Shown one piece after another: positions 11,903-24,873 of a stretch of 64,000 nt of DNA. Each line of letters begins with the position of its first letter. Position 1 is the first letter of the stretch. The position numbers were made by a program, and so were the translations under genes. The stretch is from Malachius bipustulatus. Lineage: Eukaryota > Arthropoda > Insecta > Coleoptera > Melyridae. Under the pieces are notes generated by a model. It was not told the origin of the DNA. It saw only the letters and a program-made list of their open reading frames with translations, and did no database searches. The DNA lies in contig OU342632.1 of assembly GCA_910589415.1 (NCBI GenBank), positions 50,271,341-50,335,340 on the forward strand, in the 5' to 3' direction.

Positions 11903-12908
11903 ATGCCTACCGCTTGTAAGATTTGCGGCTCTCGTATCGGATACGATGACCATATTCGTTGCGCTATATGCAACGATCCTTCTCACTCCAGCTGTGTAAA
12001 GCAGGCTCATGATGCATCATCGGCCGCCGAGGCCTAGTCCTGTGATGCACCACTGACAACGACTCAGGGCGCAGAGAGTCATTGCCGTCTGGCGCTGCTC
12101 CTATTGGGACTCCAGCGGCAGGGGGCGAAACCGTTATGAAGCCTGCCCAATTTATTGATTTTTTGAGTCGCTTTGATATTTTTATGGGAGAATTTGGCTC
12201 CATTTGTTCCGAGATCAAAGACTTTAATACGAGTATCGCTCACACACACAAGCTAATTACGGATAACCAGAACTTGATTTTGGACTATGTCAAAGACGTA
12301 ATGCCCTAAGAAACAAGAACCTTTATCTAGAAAAACGGATCTCAGACCTTGAGCAGAAACATCATCATGGCATTGCGGGTCCATCATAAATTGAAACCAG
12401 AGACCCAATCGAAAGAGAGAGCAAACTGGTCGTTACTGGCGTACCAGAAACAACCGTGAAAGGTATTGATGACCTGATAACAATTATTAAGAAAATTTTA
12501 TCTGTGGCTGCTCCCTTGGACGAGACGTCAGTGCACTCTGTTCTGAGAGTTGGTAGTTTGGGGCATGGACTGACGGCTAGACCTTTGAAAGTTGTACTGG
12601 GTAGAAGATTTTCAAAAATTCGTATACCGAAAAATAAGAACCGACTTCAGGTACCAGAGTACTCTAAAATACTAATAAGGTCGGATATGACGCCTTCTCA
12701 GATTGAACACTTGAGGCGTAAAATACTTGAAGAGTGTAAGTCCAAAGGCGAAAATAATATTACTATTAAGTACATAAATAGAGACATTCCACAGTTTAAA
12801 TACCCGAACATAAAAAACAGGCAAACATTAATAAACGTGTCCGGGACGAGGCATCTTGAGGTGCCCAACGTTGCGAGTTTCCTACAATATCGTAAAAAGT
12901 TCTTATAG
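11903..12908 (+). pseudogene. ORF1 of CR1-like element
   Basis: It starts at ATG 11903 and encodes MPTACKICGS then IRCAICNDPSHSSC, a PHD/RING-like cysteine pattern as found in ORF1 proteins of CR1/L2-type elements. A TAG at 12035 and frame changes interrupt it. A second open segment at 12082-12309, continuing in another frame to ~12385 (NLYLEKRISDLEQKH), looks like a coiled coil. The third segment, 12456-12908, holds the RNA-binding C-terminal domain, with the characteristic RSDMTPSQIEHLRRKI and KGENNITIKYIN. The product would coat element RNA as a trimeric nucleic-acid chaperone. At least two frameshifts and two stops make it non-functional. Confidence 0.75.
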
Positions 12909-12914
12909 CTTAAG

Positions 12915-15900
12915 CAATCTCTCATCACTCTGATTTTTTGGAATATCAAAGGCCTTAGAGACCTGGATGACTTTCTGGCAGATTATCAGGATAAATTTGA
13001 TGGCCTGTTTATCTGCGAGACTTGAATAACAATCGAACTAACTGTTCCAACAAACCTGTCTGATCACTACAATCTTGTCAATGTTTCCGCTGTAGGGGAA
13101 GTCACGTGGCCTAGGCAAAGGGAGATTAGCCGTTCTCCTGAGAAAAAAAACAATAATACAAGAGTGCTGGAAACCACTTCATGATGTGATATAAATAAAA
13201 CTTTATAAAGGAAAATTCGTATCTATTGGTTCTTTGGTTAATGTTAAGTAGTCATTTAGTGACAACCCCATTTTTTTCTGCGGGAGATTTCAATTGCAGA
13301 TTTGGTTCTGAGGGATATGCTTTCCCTGATACTGTAATGAATACGAACTTAGATTACCAGCGATTTAGCTATGATAGCGTATGCAAAACAAAAGGGCGAG
13401 CGTTGTTAGAATTTATGACATTGAATTCTTTTTCAGTTCTAATAAATGGGTGAACATCTCTTCATGCACCAGCGAGGTTTACGTATAAGGGTCCGTCTGG
13501 AGACAGTGTCGTGGATTTGGTTTGGAGCGATGATGCATGTTTACGCATAGTTGAGAATCTTGAGGTGGTTGTTCATTCATCTCTGTCTGATCACTCCCCG
13601 GTGCGATTGACATTGATGTACCTTCTTTACCGGAAAGTTACTCCATTAAGTTTCTCTCTTTTAGAGAACTCCTTTAGAGACTCTCCTTTCTTGTAAAGCC
13701 AAATTACGTAGCAGTTACATGGAAGCCATCCTTGCGTCACCTAACGTAGTCCCTAAGTCTAACGTTCAGATTTCTTATGATAACCTTTGCGATAAAATTA
13801 GAGATACTGCGGAAAGATTAGGTCTGGTTAAAACTGTTTACCATGGACCGAATTGCTCTCCTCGCAAGCCATGGTTCGATCATGAGTATAAAGCAGCTAG
13901 AAAATGTGTTAGGAGTCACTTAAGGGCTTGTAGGCATGATCAGTTCTCAGATATTAGCAAGCAGATGTCCTGTACAGTAAGAGTAAGCGAATTTACAGGA
14001 ATTTATTAAAATATAAGAGACGATCCTATGAAAAGAAATTATGATTGATTTATGTACTGGTGATCCCTCGGTTTTTTGGTCTACAGTGAACTAGTTGAGG
14101 TCTCGAAGATCAATATGTCCAATCACGATAGAGAACTGGAAGAATTTTTACTCCGGGATCGCAACTTCGGAGCTGTGTGGAAATGTTGATTTTCAGGATG
14201 TCCGGCACCCAATTTTTGGTCAAAACGTGATTTTCTGCTAACTTGAGTAAGTGTAGGAGTGGAAAAGTACCTGGAGGTGATCTGATAACTTTTGAGTTTG
14301 TCAAGAATTTACCACAGAATTGGTTATTGTATGTATGCTCCCTTTTTAATTAAGCAGGGAAATTTCTACGTCTAGTTGGAGTGAAACTACCATGACCATG
14401 TTACATAAGAAGGGTCACCGCGATGATCCAGCGAATTATCGTGGAACAGCACTTCTTAATTATTTCGAGAAAGTCGTTTCGCAAATAATGCTTTGTTTGC
14501 TGGAATGAAAGAAAGCTGAAAATACACTACAGGAATGTCATTCTTGATTCCGCTGGGGAAGGGGTTGCTCAGATAATGTCTTTTGTTTAAATGGTATATT
14601 GCAGATCCACTAAGGTTGAGTAAACGAAAAGTGTTTGTCGACTTCAAGCGGGCTTTTGATTCAATACAACACAACTTACTTTGGCGGAAACTTTTCAATC
14701 TTGGGGTGAGTAGAAAATTTATTATAATAATCCAAAACATTTATAGCAATGCCTAGTTCAGAGTGAGGAGTGAAAATCAGTTCACTCGTAAGTTTGATAT
14801 CACTTGTCATATATTGCAGGGAGAACCCCTCAGTGCACTGCTATTCTCTCTATTTCTGGCTGACATTGAAAAGTTCTTCAGACACCGGGGTTTTACTGGA
14901 CTTAATGTTGATAATACGAGTGTGTCGGATATTTTGTTGATCTTCAAAGAAAGCTTAATATTCTTAGTGAGTATGCAAGTGGTAATGGTTTGTGTGTTAA
15001 CGTTGATAAAACAAATATTATGTGTTACCAAAAAGCAGGTTTTGCTTCCAATCTAAAACGCGTTTTATGTGGAAGCTATGGAGTTTTCATCTTCCATCTT
15101 GTTTCTCAGAATGTCATCAGTCACAGTTATACGTGGGAAAGAGGCAACAGGGGCAGCATTAGCTCTGATGTTGCGTTCAAAATTCAGCGACTGGAGCTCA
15201 CGAATGAAAATTTATAACTATTCAATATTAGCATCTATTAGTCACTGTTTGCCAGTACGGGGGGGCTTAAATATGGAAATGTACTGGAGAAGGTTCAGGT
15301 AGGGTTCTTCAAGCGTCTTCTCCTATTACCACGTGATACGGCTAGTTACATGGTTCGCCTTGAAGGGGGAGTTAGCAGGCTTGAATTGTTGATTTTCAGA
15401 CACTCTATTTCTGGGTTCAGAAAGCCTTTGGTAATGGATAGCTCCAGATTTCCGAAGATTTTTCTCGATCGTCAGGAATATTTTTCTAATTCAGCTAACC
15501 AAAAGTATAACTGGTTCTCTCAGTTGAAGCCTTTGTTCTCTTACATCAATGAGGGGGGTCTGACAGATGTTCCTGATAGCCGTGATTTCTGGCCCATGAG
15601 ACATGCACTGATTTGAAAATTTGAAGAGAAACTTTTTCAAGATGATGTGAAACGCCTACGAACTGCCTCGTTCCTCGAATTTATCAAAGCTTTCCGGTAT
15701 CTGCGACCCCACAAACGTACCTGCTAAAAACCATACCTATTGTCTACGTAAGGATAATGGCGCAACTTCGTACCTGTGGCCAATCACTTCTATCTGTCAC
15801 ATAGGGGATCATTTTTCAGAAACAACTACTCTGAGCTCTGTACTGTTTGTTGTCTTCACGAAACTGAAACCTTAGAACATACATATTTAGATGTCCTGTG

Positions 15901-16064
15901 AATGACCCTGTACGTCCGAACTCCTCAAGGGCAGCTTAGCTATTGTAACAACTGATGGTACCACTTCCATGTTGGACGGCACTGTTTCCATAAAATACCT
16001 CAAGAGTATTTATAATTTTGTTTTAAACATGATGAAAGTCCTTTTATTTCTAACGAATGGATAA
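12915..16064 (+). pseudogene. ORF2 of CR1-like element: endonuclease and reverse transcriptase
   Basis: The apurinic-type endonuclease domain is visible from FWNIKGLRDLDDF (12940) through AGDFNCRFG (13278, the GDFN box) to SLSDHSPVRL (13585, the SDH box). KPWFDHEYKAARK marks the inter-domain linker at ~13870. The RT shows KKGHRDDPANYRG (14409), motif A VDFKRAFDSIQHN (14635; catalytic Asp present) and motif B LQGEPLSALLFSLFLADIE (14814). The motif C box (YADD) is absent: sequence jumps from SDILL near 14940 to LQRKLNILSEYA, so about 20 codons are deleted together with a frame change. The C-terminal region ends near 15880 with a Cys/His knuckle (CCLHETETLEH). Many in-frame stops. It would have nicked DNA and copied the element RNA. 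Confidence 0.8.
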
Positions 16065-16885
16065 CGTGCAAAGGATTGAGTAAAAATAAGGGTTGAAATA
16101 TCGTTATTGTTATGTTATGATTATTTATTATTAGTTGGTTTATTTATTTACTTCCTTCTTTGTACATATCATACATGATTCCACATATTAAGTGAATAGA
16201 TAGTTATCATTAGGTTTCTTATAATATAGATGCGTATTTGTTTGTTGTCACTATTTTGAGTATAGTAGGATTAACTTTAAAAAGTCAGATGTGACGTCTC
16301 ACTAACCGTCCGAATTAATATTTTTAATTTCACCAGAAAATGTCAACAAGTTAATTGTCAAGTTGTGAACGAGCGTAATTATTGAAGGAATCATTCAAAA
16401 AATGAATTGAACCGCTTACGTCAGTTTGAGAGCCACTGACAACTACATAAAATTTATTCACGTAATGACATTCTATCCTCTGTGTTGTGCATTTAATTCT
16501 CATTCAAAACCAATGTTGACGTATACTTATTTATGCGGGATGGAGTATTTAGACAAACTGGACGGTTACTATAAAAACACGTACATGTAACAAAATAAAT
16601 CGAACTATCAAAAGGATGTGTATTCTTAATCGATACGTATGACTTTTTAGACTTTATTGGACTATAGCAATGAACTGTAGAATTATTGTTCTCATTTCAA
16701 TTAAGTGCCTACTTGCTAACTTTATTTGGGAGGTAATTGTGTGGTACTTATGTGTATAAATACATTCTCTGCTCAACTTGTTTTTGGACTGTATTGTTGG
16801 TTTATAATTTTATATGTAACATAAGAGGGAAATTTAAATGTGAATTGAGAATCAAATTCCATTGTGATGGGAGAATGTTTTCCTT

Positions 16886-16929
16886 TGGACACAATAAACT
16901 TTATTATTATTTTATTATTATTATCATTA
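16886..16929 (+). repeat. TTA-rich 3' tail of the non-LTR element
   Basis: Trinucleotide TTA/ATT microsatellite following AATAAA (16892), ending at the right duplication. Several non-LTR clades end in short tandem repeats rather than poly(A). Confidence 0.7.
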
Positions 16930-16943
16930 TTCTAGGTCAAATC
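16930..16943 (+). repeat. Target-site duplication, right copy
   Basis: Exact repeat of 11603-11616. Confidence 0.8.
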
Positions 16944-18630
16944 AAAGTCTAATTAGTGAGGTCTACAAGTGAATAACTATGTTTTTTTAATTTCGAATAG
17001 ACATTAGGAAAATACAATATTCTCCAATACCTCAATACGTTTCCTTATATTGATATAGGTAAAAGTACCTACTACCGGTATATGTATACTGATAGAAAGA
17101 CGTTTCATATTACACGCAAAAAAACAGTAAAAGTCATCAATTTTTGAATAATTTGTAACTTTTTTGAATAGACATTGTTTCTTCAATAAATGGATCTCGT
17201 TAGATTTAACAGCTTGACTTGAAATATTGAAACAACTTCATTCCAGAATAAAAATTTATACATTTTTGTATATTTCTATACAATATTATAAATAGTCTTA
17301 ATAGGTCTCTTTCTCAAACCTCTGCTATATAAATGTAATAGTGAAATACCAAAGGTCATGACTTCAGATGCTCAACTGATTTGGTCATTTTGTAATAGTT
17401 TTGCATATCAGGGAACAGTGAATCTAAAAGCAATTGCTACACATTGCTACATTCCTACTAAACTATTTGGAGAGTCCCTCTGATGTAAACTCCGAATTAC
17501 AACCATCCTACCCAGTTTCCCTATAATACTCGACTGTATCGTGATGCTTTGTAAATACAATATAATTAATTTCACATAGGTATTGGACATTTAAATTTTT
17601 CATTACTTTATTGTCCAATATTAAATAAGTAAAATAAACTAAAATAAACTAAAAGTTTACTTTAGTGGATAGTTTTTATAGGTCGATATTTTATGTTTTC
17701 CTATAGACAGAATAGATAAAAGAAGAAATTAACAATAATTATCTTTTGCATTATAAAATGTGATTTAATATACAGTGTCACAATCACAAATAAAGTCCGT
17801 AATAAAATTTTTACTTCGCTAATAGTTTTTGCTTTGAAAATGATGTCAAATGCCGCACACACTGGCTGTCATGTGATTTATTTATATAACTGTCAAATTA
17901 ATAATGTTCAAATTTGACATTTTTGCAAAAAAATACTACCTTAATTTTTAACATTTTGGTAAATCTCATAGGAAAAAATGATCCGTGTACTTCAGAAAAA
18001 AATAGAAACGAACTATCTTTCATAGTATCCGAGATCACCATGCTCTTTATTCTTAAAGCAGGACATAGGCGAATAGCATGAAAAGTCACATGTTCGCAGT
18101 TTATTTCTCACTACTTTTATCTACAAGAACGGTATTGAGGTCTATCGAAAGAGAATTATTTTCTGAACATGCTGATACCAAATACTTACTAACTAATAGT
18201 TTTCTATCATGATAGAATATTTTAAAAATTTTTAAAATTAAAAGATGAGCAGCCATAAACATGCTAAATTCTGATAACTTTTCCACTGTCAAAGCAAATA
18301 TTTTTATTATTTAATTTATTTTAATTCTGATTGAACTTCATTAAAAAAATACGAAAATCCTCATTTACCATCATTCTGTTTTACCAAAAATTGAATGACT
18401 ATGAAAAATAAACTCGTAAAATAATTGAACTAAAACAATATCTACAACGAATATTCAAAAATAGTCCTCCATTTTGAAATCAATATTCCCACCCTATTAT
18501 AAATTGCGCTTCAAACTTGTCCGAGCTGTTTTTTTGTTTATTAACGAGTGCACATTCGGCAATGACGAGTGGGGTAACCCCAAGTCCCAAGTGAGACAAT
18601 TTTTAATTCCCGCTCCCTGGTTTACCATAC
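16944..18630. other. No feature seen
   Basis: AT-rich unique sequence (about 30 percent G+C by eye). Only short low-complexity A/T runs and a small AAACTAAAATAAACTAAA repeat near 17636. Confidence 0.5.
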
Positions 18631-18637
18631 CTGAGAC

Positions 18638-19168
18638 GGTTTTCTACCTTACCTTCAGAATAGGACACGCAGCTGCGTCTCTCAGTACTTACGTGTTGGA
18701 TTTAGTTACCTGGTTCTGGTTCGTTTTACCTGGTTCTGGTTCGAGATCGATGGGTTTGGTTGGGAAGACTTTTTTACTACTACAATAAAACTCGAGATTT
18801 CTCACATAACTCGATATATTCAGTTGTGAGTAAAAAATATGTATAAGTTGAATATTAAGTTTTCTGGAATGGAAAATCTCAAACGTTTGTCAACTTTCTT
18901 GTCTCTCTACAACTTGATTTGTGTTAAATATTTGTTAACTTCATATTCAACTTATACATATTTGTTACTCACAACTGAATATATCGAGCTATGGGAGAAA
19001 TCTCGAGTTTTATTGTAGTAGTAAAAAAATCCTCCCAACCAAACCCATTCATCTCGAACCAGAACCAGGCAAAAGAACCAGAACCAGGTGAAACGAACCA
19101 GAACCAGGTAAATCGAACCAGAACCAGGCAATTAAAGGTACCACGTAAGTACTGAGTGACGCAGGTGA
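18638..19168. mobile_element. Foldback element with internal GAACCAGAACCAGG tandem repeats
   Basis: Arms 18638-~18861 and ~18944-19168 are inverted around an ~80-bp centre. Shared blocks include ACTACAATAAAACTCGAG, ATATTCAGTTGTGAGTAA and AGTACTTACGTG. Both arms carry a 20-bp tandem unit, GAACCAGAACCAGGTGAAAC: two units in the left arm, four in the right (19055-19133), one in the solo arm at 7.2 kb. No coding sequence. Confidence 0.75.
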
Positions 19169-19174
19169 ATAATG

Positions 19175-21100
19175 GCTGTAAATAAAGGGAATAAAGGTCA
19201 TAATCGTGAATGTAATACTATGCTTTTTCTACTCTGTCATATATAAAAAAAATAAAAATTTTGTTCAAAATAGTTTTTTATACTATTTTACTGCTTGGAA
19301 GAACTTCTAGTATCGATTACCCATTGTGCACGCGTGGATTGCGAGCAATGTCAGTCATCGGTCCTCATATACCTATAATATGAGGTTGCACAATAATCAA
19401 TAATACTTTTAATAACAATCCTACAGTTTGGAAGATTCTACGATAAATCGTCGCCTAAAATTATTTCGCGGATTACCTGTAATGTTGGTTGCAATGCAAT
19501 ATCAATTTGAGAAGTTAAGTTTTCAACTGATTTTTTACGTTGTAAATTACTCACGTCTGCTTTACATGCAAATTTGTTTATCGAATTGTGTTTAAAATGA
19601 CATGGACAAATTTTTTAGTTCTACTACGATTTTTTCTGATTGCGTTTAGGTCAGTCCGTGAGAAAGACAACGAAATGCAACGTAGTTTAGCCAGGCTTTG
19701 TAAAAATTGATGCCAGAAAATGAAAGATTTGAGATAGGATATGATTGAGAAAGATATCAGCGGATGAAATTAGGAGAATAAGGCAAGTATACTCAACGGT
19801 TAATAAATAAAAGAATGAAGGTAGAGTATGAGTATAAAGCACATAAAGTGCAATTACTAGACTGTTAAATGGTGTCGGAGTATTCCTCCATCGCCCATAA
19901 CAGTTGTCATGCTGGCAGTGACCGAAAATCCAATCAAGAGAGCTTCCACACATCCAAAAACAGAGCCGATCAGAGCACTAGGAAAAGCACAGACACGTGT
20001 TTCGCCCTACTGGGTCACATAAGTGTGCTGCATCTGGAGTATCTAGAGGATGTCATCGAATGCATGGACGCTTCGACCGTCTTCGGCCTGTTACACGGTT
20101 CTCCGTGTGGTGTAAAGTAGAGCGACATCTAGCGGTCAGTCTAAAGAATCAACCGTGAGTTCACACTTTTCACACAATAATGTACCTACACTTTTTTTTT
20201 TCTATGACCACAGATTAATGCACTAGCTATTTTTTCAATACTTTTAATTGAGAACTTTGCAAAGAAAATCATTTATTGAATTAGAAAAACTTAATAACAA
20301 CTAGTACTTGGAATTCTAGAAATTGAAAGTAATATTACTATAATCACAATCTGTAAATTTTAATGAAGTTCGCAACAAACAGTTTGAGGGGTTCTCTCTG
20401 TAATTTGTACGTTTTGTACTGTAGTAGCAGATATGACTTGAGATCAGTTTTTTGAAGAGCGTGACGGCTTTCGAAGCACTGCTAGTGGCTTCCAAAATTT
20501 TATGCTACACCTTACGAGTTGTAGGTAACTAGCCGATCGGCACCTAATATGAATGAGTGCTTTTATAATTGAAATTAATATTCGGAAGACTTCAGATTTT
20601 TTTAAATTTTACTGTTTTGTCTAAATCACTAAACTTATTTCATAAAAGCTTTGAAAATAGTAGGAAATGGTCGTCGGAATAATGACATTCCTCATAGATT
20701 TTGAACCGTGCTTATAGTTTACGACACGTGTGTACTTATTACAAGAATACTATTATAGTTCTCTTGATTTATATTTTATAGAGACAATAAAGCTGAGTTC
20801 AGGAACTTTACAAATTGAGACATCTGCCCATGCTCATTATTTTCCTTGAATAATTAATAAACTAATTTGAGTAGCCTGGTCTGAAAATGTACGTAATCAT
20901 AAATAATGCAAGACACTTATTCTTCCACTAAAAATGTTGTTAGGTAACTGGAAAGTAGGTCCTAAAAATAAAATAACTCGTTTATTATTTCTGGCTTGAT
21001 TTACACTATGGTAGCATTCTTCTTTGCAAGTGAGACATGAATGAAATTTTGTCTCACACGTGAATGAAACCATGAAAAATTCAAATTTTGTAGATAAAAA
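19175..21100. other. No gene recognised
   Basis: Unique AT-rich sequence. A GACATCTAGCGGTC motif near 20126 resembles a degenerate CTCF core. No frame shows a known domain. Confidence 0.45.
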
Positions 21101-21356
21101 TAGTACAGGGTGTATCTTTAATATTGCGAAAAAATTTAAAGAGAGATTCTTTGGTAAAAAAAAAACAAAAAAATTTCCATTAATGTGTTTGCAAATAATG
21201 CACCTTTTTCGAGATACAGTGTCGAAAAATGATTTTTTTCCACTTTTTTGAAGATATCTCTAAACCCGTATAAGACACAGAACTCAGCTTCGGTACAGAT
21301 CTTACCAATGATTTTTGCTAATTTTTTAACCCAAATTAATTCTTTTCATATATATT

Positions 21357-21412
21357 CCAGTGGTGGAGATTTTAGGGTTGCCTGAATTTTCCCCTAATAT
21401 CTACGACGCTGG
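21357..21412. repeat. ~56-bp CCAGTGGTGG...CGACGCTGG core
   Basis: Short unit with inverted ends inside the central spacer of the palindrome, resembling the cores at 47017-47076 and 48736-48796. Confidence 0.35.
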
Positions 21413-22034
21413 GTAAATTACATTTTAAAAGCGTAATTTTAACCGACTAAATTTTCTACATAAAAAAACTTGGTCATAATTGCTAACGTGAATTGTTTTC
21501 GAGAAAAATTGGTATTTTCGATGAAAAACTTGCTTTGGATGTTCCAAAACATGGGTCGGAAAATGAAGGACAAAAAACTTCTCTCATTTCTGAGATCTCC
21601 GCAAATGACACATGAAAAAAAAAATGAATTGTATTAAAAAGGTAGTTAATACCTATCAATGATAAAACATATACGAAAGCTGAGTTCTGTATCTCAAACA
21701 GTTATAGAGATATCTTAAAAAAATTGGAAAAAGTATAATTTTTGACACCCGGTATCTCAAGAAAGGCTTATTTCCGGATACACGTTAATACCTACACCGT
21801 GTCTCTTGAATCTCTGGACATAGGGAATTCCCATGTTAAAATAAACTATTGTAAATATTGGCTCTCCTAATTATTTTACAGTAAAATGTCAAATGTAAAA
21901 CTTCTTAAGGATAAAAAGCTGCTTCTTATGCTATAATTGGATTTTTATTTGGTTCATTCGTTTTCGAGAAAATCAGGAAAAACCGAACGGTTTTCCGTAG
22001 TTTTTCAAGGTTGCTTTGCTTTTGACAGATAATG

Positions 22035-22133
22035 CTAATAAGATAATAACAAATCTCTAATCTTTCCAGGTGAATTGCCAGAGTAATGCCATTCAATAAA
22101 TTTTACTTTTTCTTCAGTGCTGTAATAATTCAT
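22035..22133 (-). pseudogene. Mariner-like transposase N-terminal fragment (HTH, DUF4817-like)
   Basis: Reads MNYYSTEEKVKFIEWHYSG, then NSPGKIRDLLLSY and a stop: 32 codons. The S/T-x-EEKV-hydrophobic start followed by a helix and Y-x-G-N-S resembles the DNA-binding helix-turn-helix at the N-terminus of DUF4817-type mariner transposases. It lies about 150 bp inside a CAGGATGATCCCG terminus, the expected place for a transposase start. The frame ends where sequence switches to the inverted 56.2-kb repeat, so the catalytic domain has been lost. Confidence 0.5.
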
Positions 22134-22289
22134 TTTTATAAACAAGTTTTTCTTTAAAAAGTAAAACTTTGCCACATAAAGTTTTAATGATGAATGATTT
22201 ACTTTTGAACAATCAGTTATTGACAATTAATAATTTTTATGTTTATTTATTAAATGTCCGTGTCCGGCATTTCGGGATCATCCTGTATA

Positions 22290-23510
22290 CTGTCTAGCTA
22301 TAGAAGATACAGAGTATTGAAATTCTCGCTGCGTATCTCGAGCATTACTCAATATTTTAATTTTATACTAAGACGTTATTTATTTTAAAGTAGAGTACGC
22401 AAAAGGAAGAAAAACTCTGGTGAAAAAATTCATCAGTGGCCTAAATACAGGGTAGGTTAGTGTATTATTAGTTATTAATTGGTTATTATTCAGCTGTAGT
22501 GTTAGTTAATGATTATAGATATATGATAGTTTTAGAATAGAGGAGGTTAAGTAGAATAGCTTATGCTAGACTTCGCCTCCTGCTTAGTAATAGGTATTGT
22601 ATGTACATCACAATGCTTAGTAGTTAATAACCGGTTTTCAAGGGAGCTTTTTTTTTTCAAGTTGCTTTAAAAATAAAAAATTGTTATTTTAAGTTATTGT
22701 TTCATACTCAGAAAGTACTCAGTTTGAATTGAGATAAGAATTCATTCTGGGTTAGTTTGCCATGGTCCATGGTATTTGGTCCGATCGTTTCGTCTACAGC
22801 TGCGGTAGGCATCATCAGCGGTTGCGTATGCGCAAGGTAAGAGATTCAGGGTCGGTTAAGTCTAGAAAAGGCTTAGCAACTAGAAGGACAATGCAATGGC
22901 AGAAAGAGATTTTAAAATGATTTTTAATTTTCAAATTATTGAAAAAAAAAATTCAACATTAGTTTTTCTTATTTATTGACGTTATTATTGAAAATTGAGA
23001 AAAACTGAAACACTTTTTCATTGCAGTTATTGACCAGCTTTACTTTAGAGATGTCAGTTTTTCCATCTGACGATTCATATTTCCCAGGCTGGACTGAACT
23101 TCGATTTTCTAAATACAAACCTAAACTTTTTATTGAAAAAATTTATTGATATTTTTATTTTGAATATGATGGTACAGTGACACATAATGGTTCAAACGTG
23201 TTTCGGGCTACAGCTGCTATGAAAAACAATTAAGTCATTAAAAAAAACAACAGACTTTTCGTCACCCTGTATACATAGATATTTTATCAACACAATAGAA
23301 TTTTAAGTTACAAGTTATGATAAGGGCATGTTTTTCGATATCTTGATCCATTCTAAACGTAATGTGCTTTGAAAAAATTGTGATTTTAATTTGTTTATAC
23401 GTACCCCATTAAAATAATATTCACAACAAACCAACTGTGAAAACTTTAAGCTGATAAATTGCTAGGTATATGATTTTCTCAGACATCATGAAAATGCTTT
23501 AACATACAGG
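22290..23510. other. No gene; one solo terminus
   Basis: AT-rich. A solo right-type terminus GTCACCCTG-TA lies at 23261-23269. CAGGGTAGG at 22448 is not its inverted partner. Confidence 0.45.
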
Positions 23511-23513
23511 ATG

Positions 23514-23620
23514 TACCATGTAAAATATGAAAGTTGATGGATACCTCCGGTATAACCGGAAGTTGTACGGAGTTGTTACTATTTTAGTTCAGGTCGTTAA
23601 ATTATTGGAAATTAAAAACA
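23514..23620 (+). mobile_element. End fragment of a CAGGATG element
   Basis: Begins TA-CAGGATGTACCATG, and ~45 bp in reads CTCCGGTATAACCGGAAGTT, like the CTTCCGGAAATACCGGAAG palindrome in the element at 39412-40235. Only one end is detectable. Confidence 0.45.
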
Positions 23621-23739
23621 TAGATGAACAATTTTCAGTGTTCTTTTCCAGTCATTTTTCCATTTATGCCCCAAGGTTCTCTCCCGCACCTTGTACGTAT
23701 CTACATCAACTGGAATCTCTAAGGAAAAATTGAGCATGA

Positions 23740-24870
23740 AAAATGTTTCCAAGCAATTTAATTAAAATTTTGTATAGAAACAATTTTCTCATAATGTCTC
23801 AATCGAGGCACCTACCCCTGAAATATTTTATACTTTGTTGAAGAGTAGGAATAAAGCTTTAGTTCTTATTCAAATGAACATGGTAGGCATAATACAGTGA
23901 TCTAAGAATCTATTACTTGCTACCCTCGTCTAACCAAATAATTGGATTAACGCGATCTAAAGTACAACTTGCTCCCCAGATATCGAGCCCTGTATTCACT
24001 GATTTTAATTAATCCTAAATATCAGACGGGGAAGCTGTTCCAACTTGCCTACGCAGTATGACATATATACCAGTACATCAGTCTGCACACGAGTTCATTA
24101 CGAAACAGCTCGGGAGCAAGGGACTGAGGATTTAAGCAGCGCCTCTCTGCGATGCTGTGCCCCCAGCCCTCCAGGGATAATCTAAAGTTCGGCCCAAGAA
24201 GCAGCCTGTCAATATTGACGTATTTATTATGTACGCAACTCTCGCGCGTAAAGTTTAATAAAAACATCAATAAAACCTATAGACTTAGCACCACTTGACA
24301 TCCTGTCATGCAAGGAATAAGGAGGGTAGATGGAATGCACGAAAATAACTCCTCTTCCAACATTTTTTCCAATATTAACTATAATATTTAGCCACTGAAA
24401 GCTTTACCTTCATTACTGAAAAAATAAAGCAGATATTGTTCAAGCTTTTCATAATAACTGACATCAACAATCTGGCTTCGCTGGAGTAGTATAAGTTACT
24501 AGATTACCAAGTGCACAACAAACAAAGAAGTCACTTAACTGATGTGCACCTAGAGTAAATAACGCAATTACATAATATAGTGGTGTCAGTCAAACAAAAG
24601 TAACCACAACTGTGGTCAATATTGTCTATACTGACTAGTATTGTCTTTAAACGTATCAGCATGCTATGCGTAGTCATTGCGTCTATATCCCTAGCTAAAA
24701 AGATTAAAGTACAATGACATAATTTATATGCACGTTTGTTATCTATACAGAAAAAATATGACTTTGAAAGGAGTCTTTATTATTTATAATATCTATTAAA
24801 CTACGGCGGCCTGTTGTAGGTCAAGTGAATTCCGTATAGATACGGATGTGATTAGAAAATGTTAGGTCAT
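23740..24870. other. No gene recognised
   Basis: Mostly AT-rich. 24040-24250 is GC-richer and contains a 73-codon minus-strand frame without recognisable motifs. Confidence 0.4.
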
Positions 24871-24873
24871 CTT

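Larger units (their letters stand above)
11617..16929 (+). mobile_element. CR1/Jockey-superfamily non-LTR retrotransposon, near full length
   Basis: 5,313 bp between two copies of a 14-bp direct repeat. Order: 5' UTR (~290 bp), ORF1 (PHD-like finger, coiled coil, CR1-type C-terminal domain), ORF2 (endonuclease, RT, C-terminal zinc knuckle), a long 3' UTR, and a TTA-rich tail. Both ORFs are broken by stops and frameshifts, and the RT catalytic box is deleted. Presence of both ends and the duplication shows integration by target-primed reverse transcription of an intact RNA. Confidence 0.85.
21106..22285. mobile_element. Composite of mariner-like element ends, partly palindromic
   Basis: The left end TA-CAGGGTGTATC (21106) and right end GATCATCCTG-TA (22285) belong to different terminus subfamilies, so this is a mosaic. 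21190-21320 and 21655-21790 form ~130-bp inverted arms (AGATATCTCTA, ACAGAACTCAGCTT). The stretch 21770-22040 is an inverted copy of 56220-56450, while 22118-22240 matches 56112-56230 in direct orientation. The right part holds the 5' end of a transposase gene on the minus strand. Confidence 0.65.

Noticed and set aside
18474..18788. 104-codon plus-strand frame
   Set aside because: It runs through the foldback arm and its GAACCAGG tandem repeat, so it is an artefact of repeat composition.
22448..23269. CAGGGTAGG and CACCCTG as ends of one element
   Set aside because: The sequences next to the heptamers are not inverted copies of each other.
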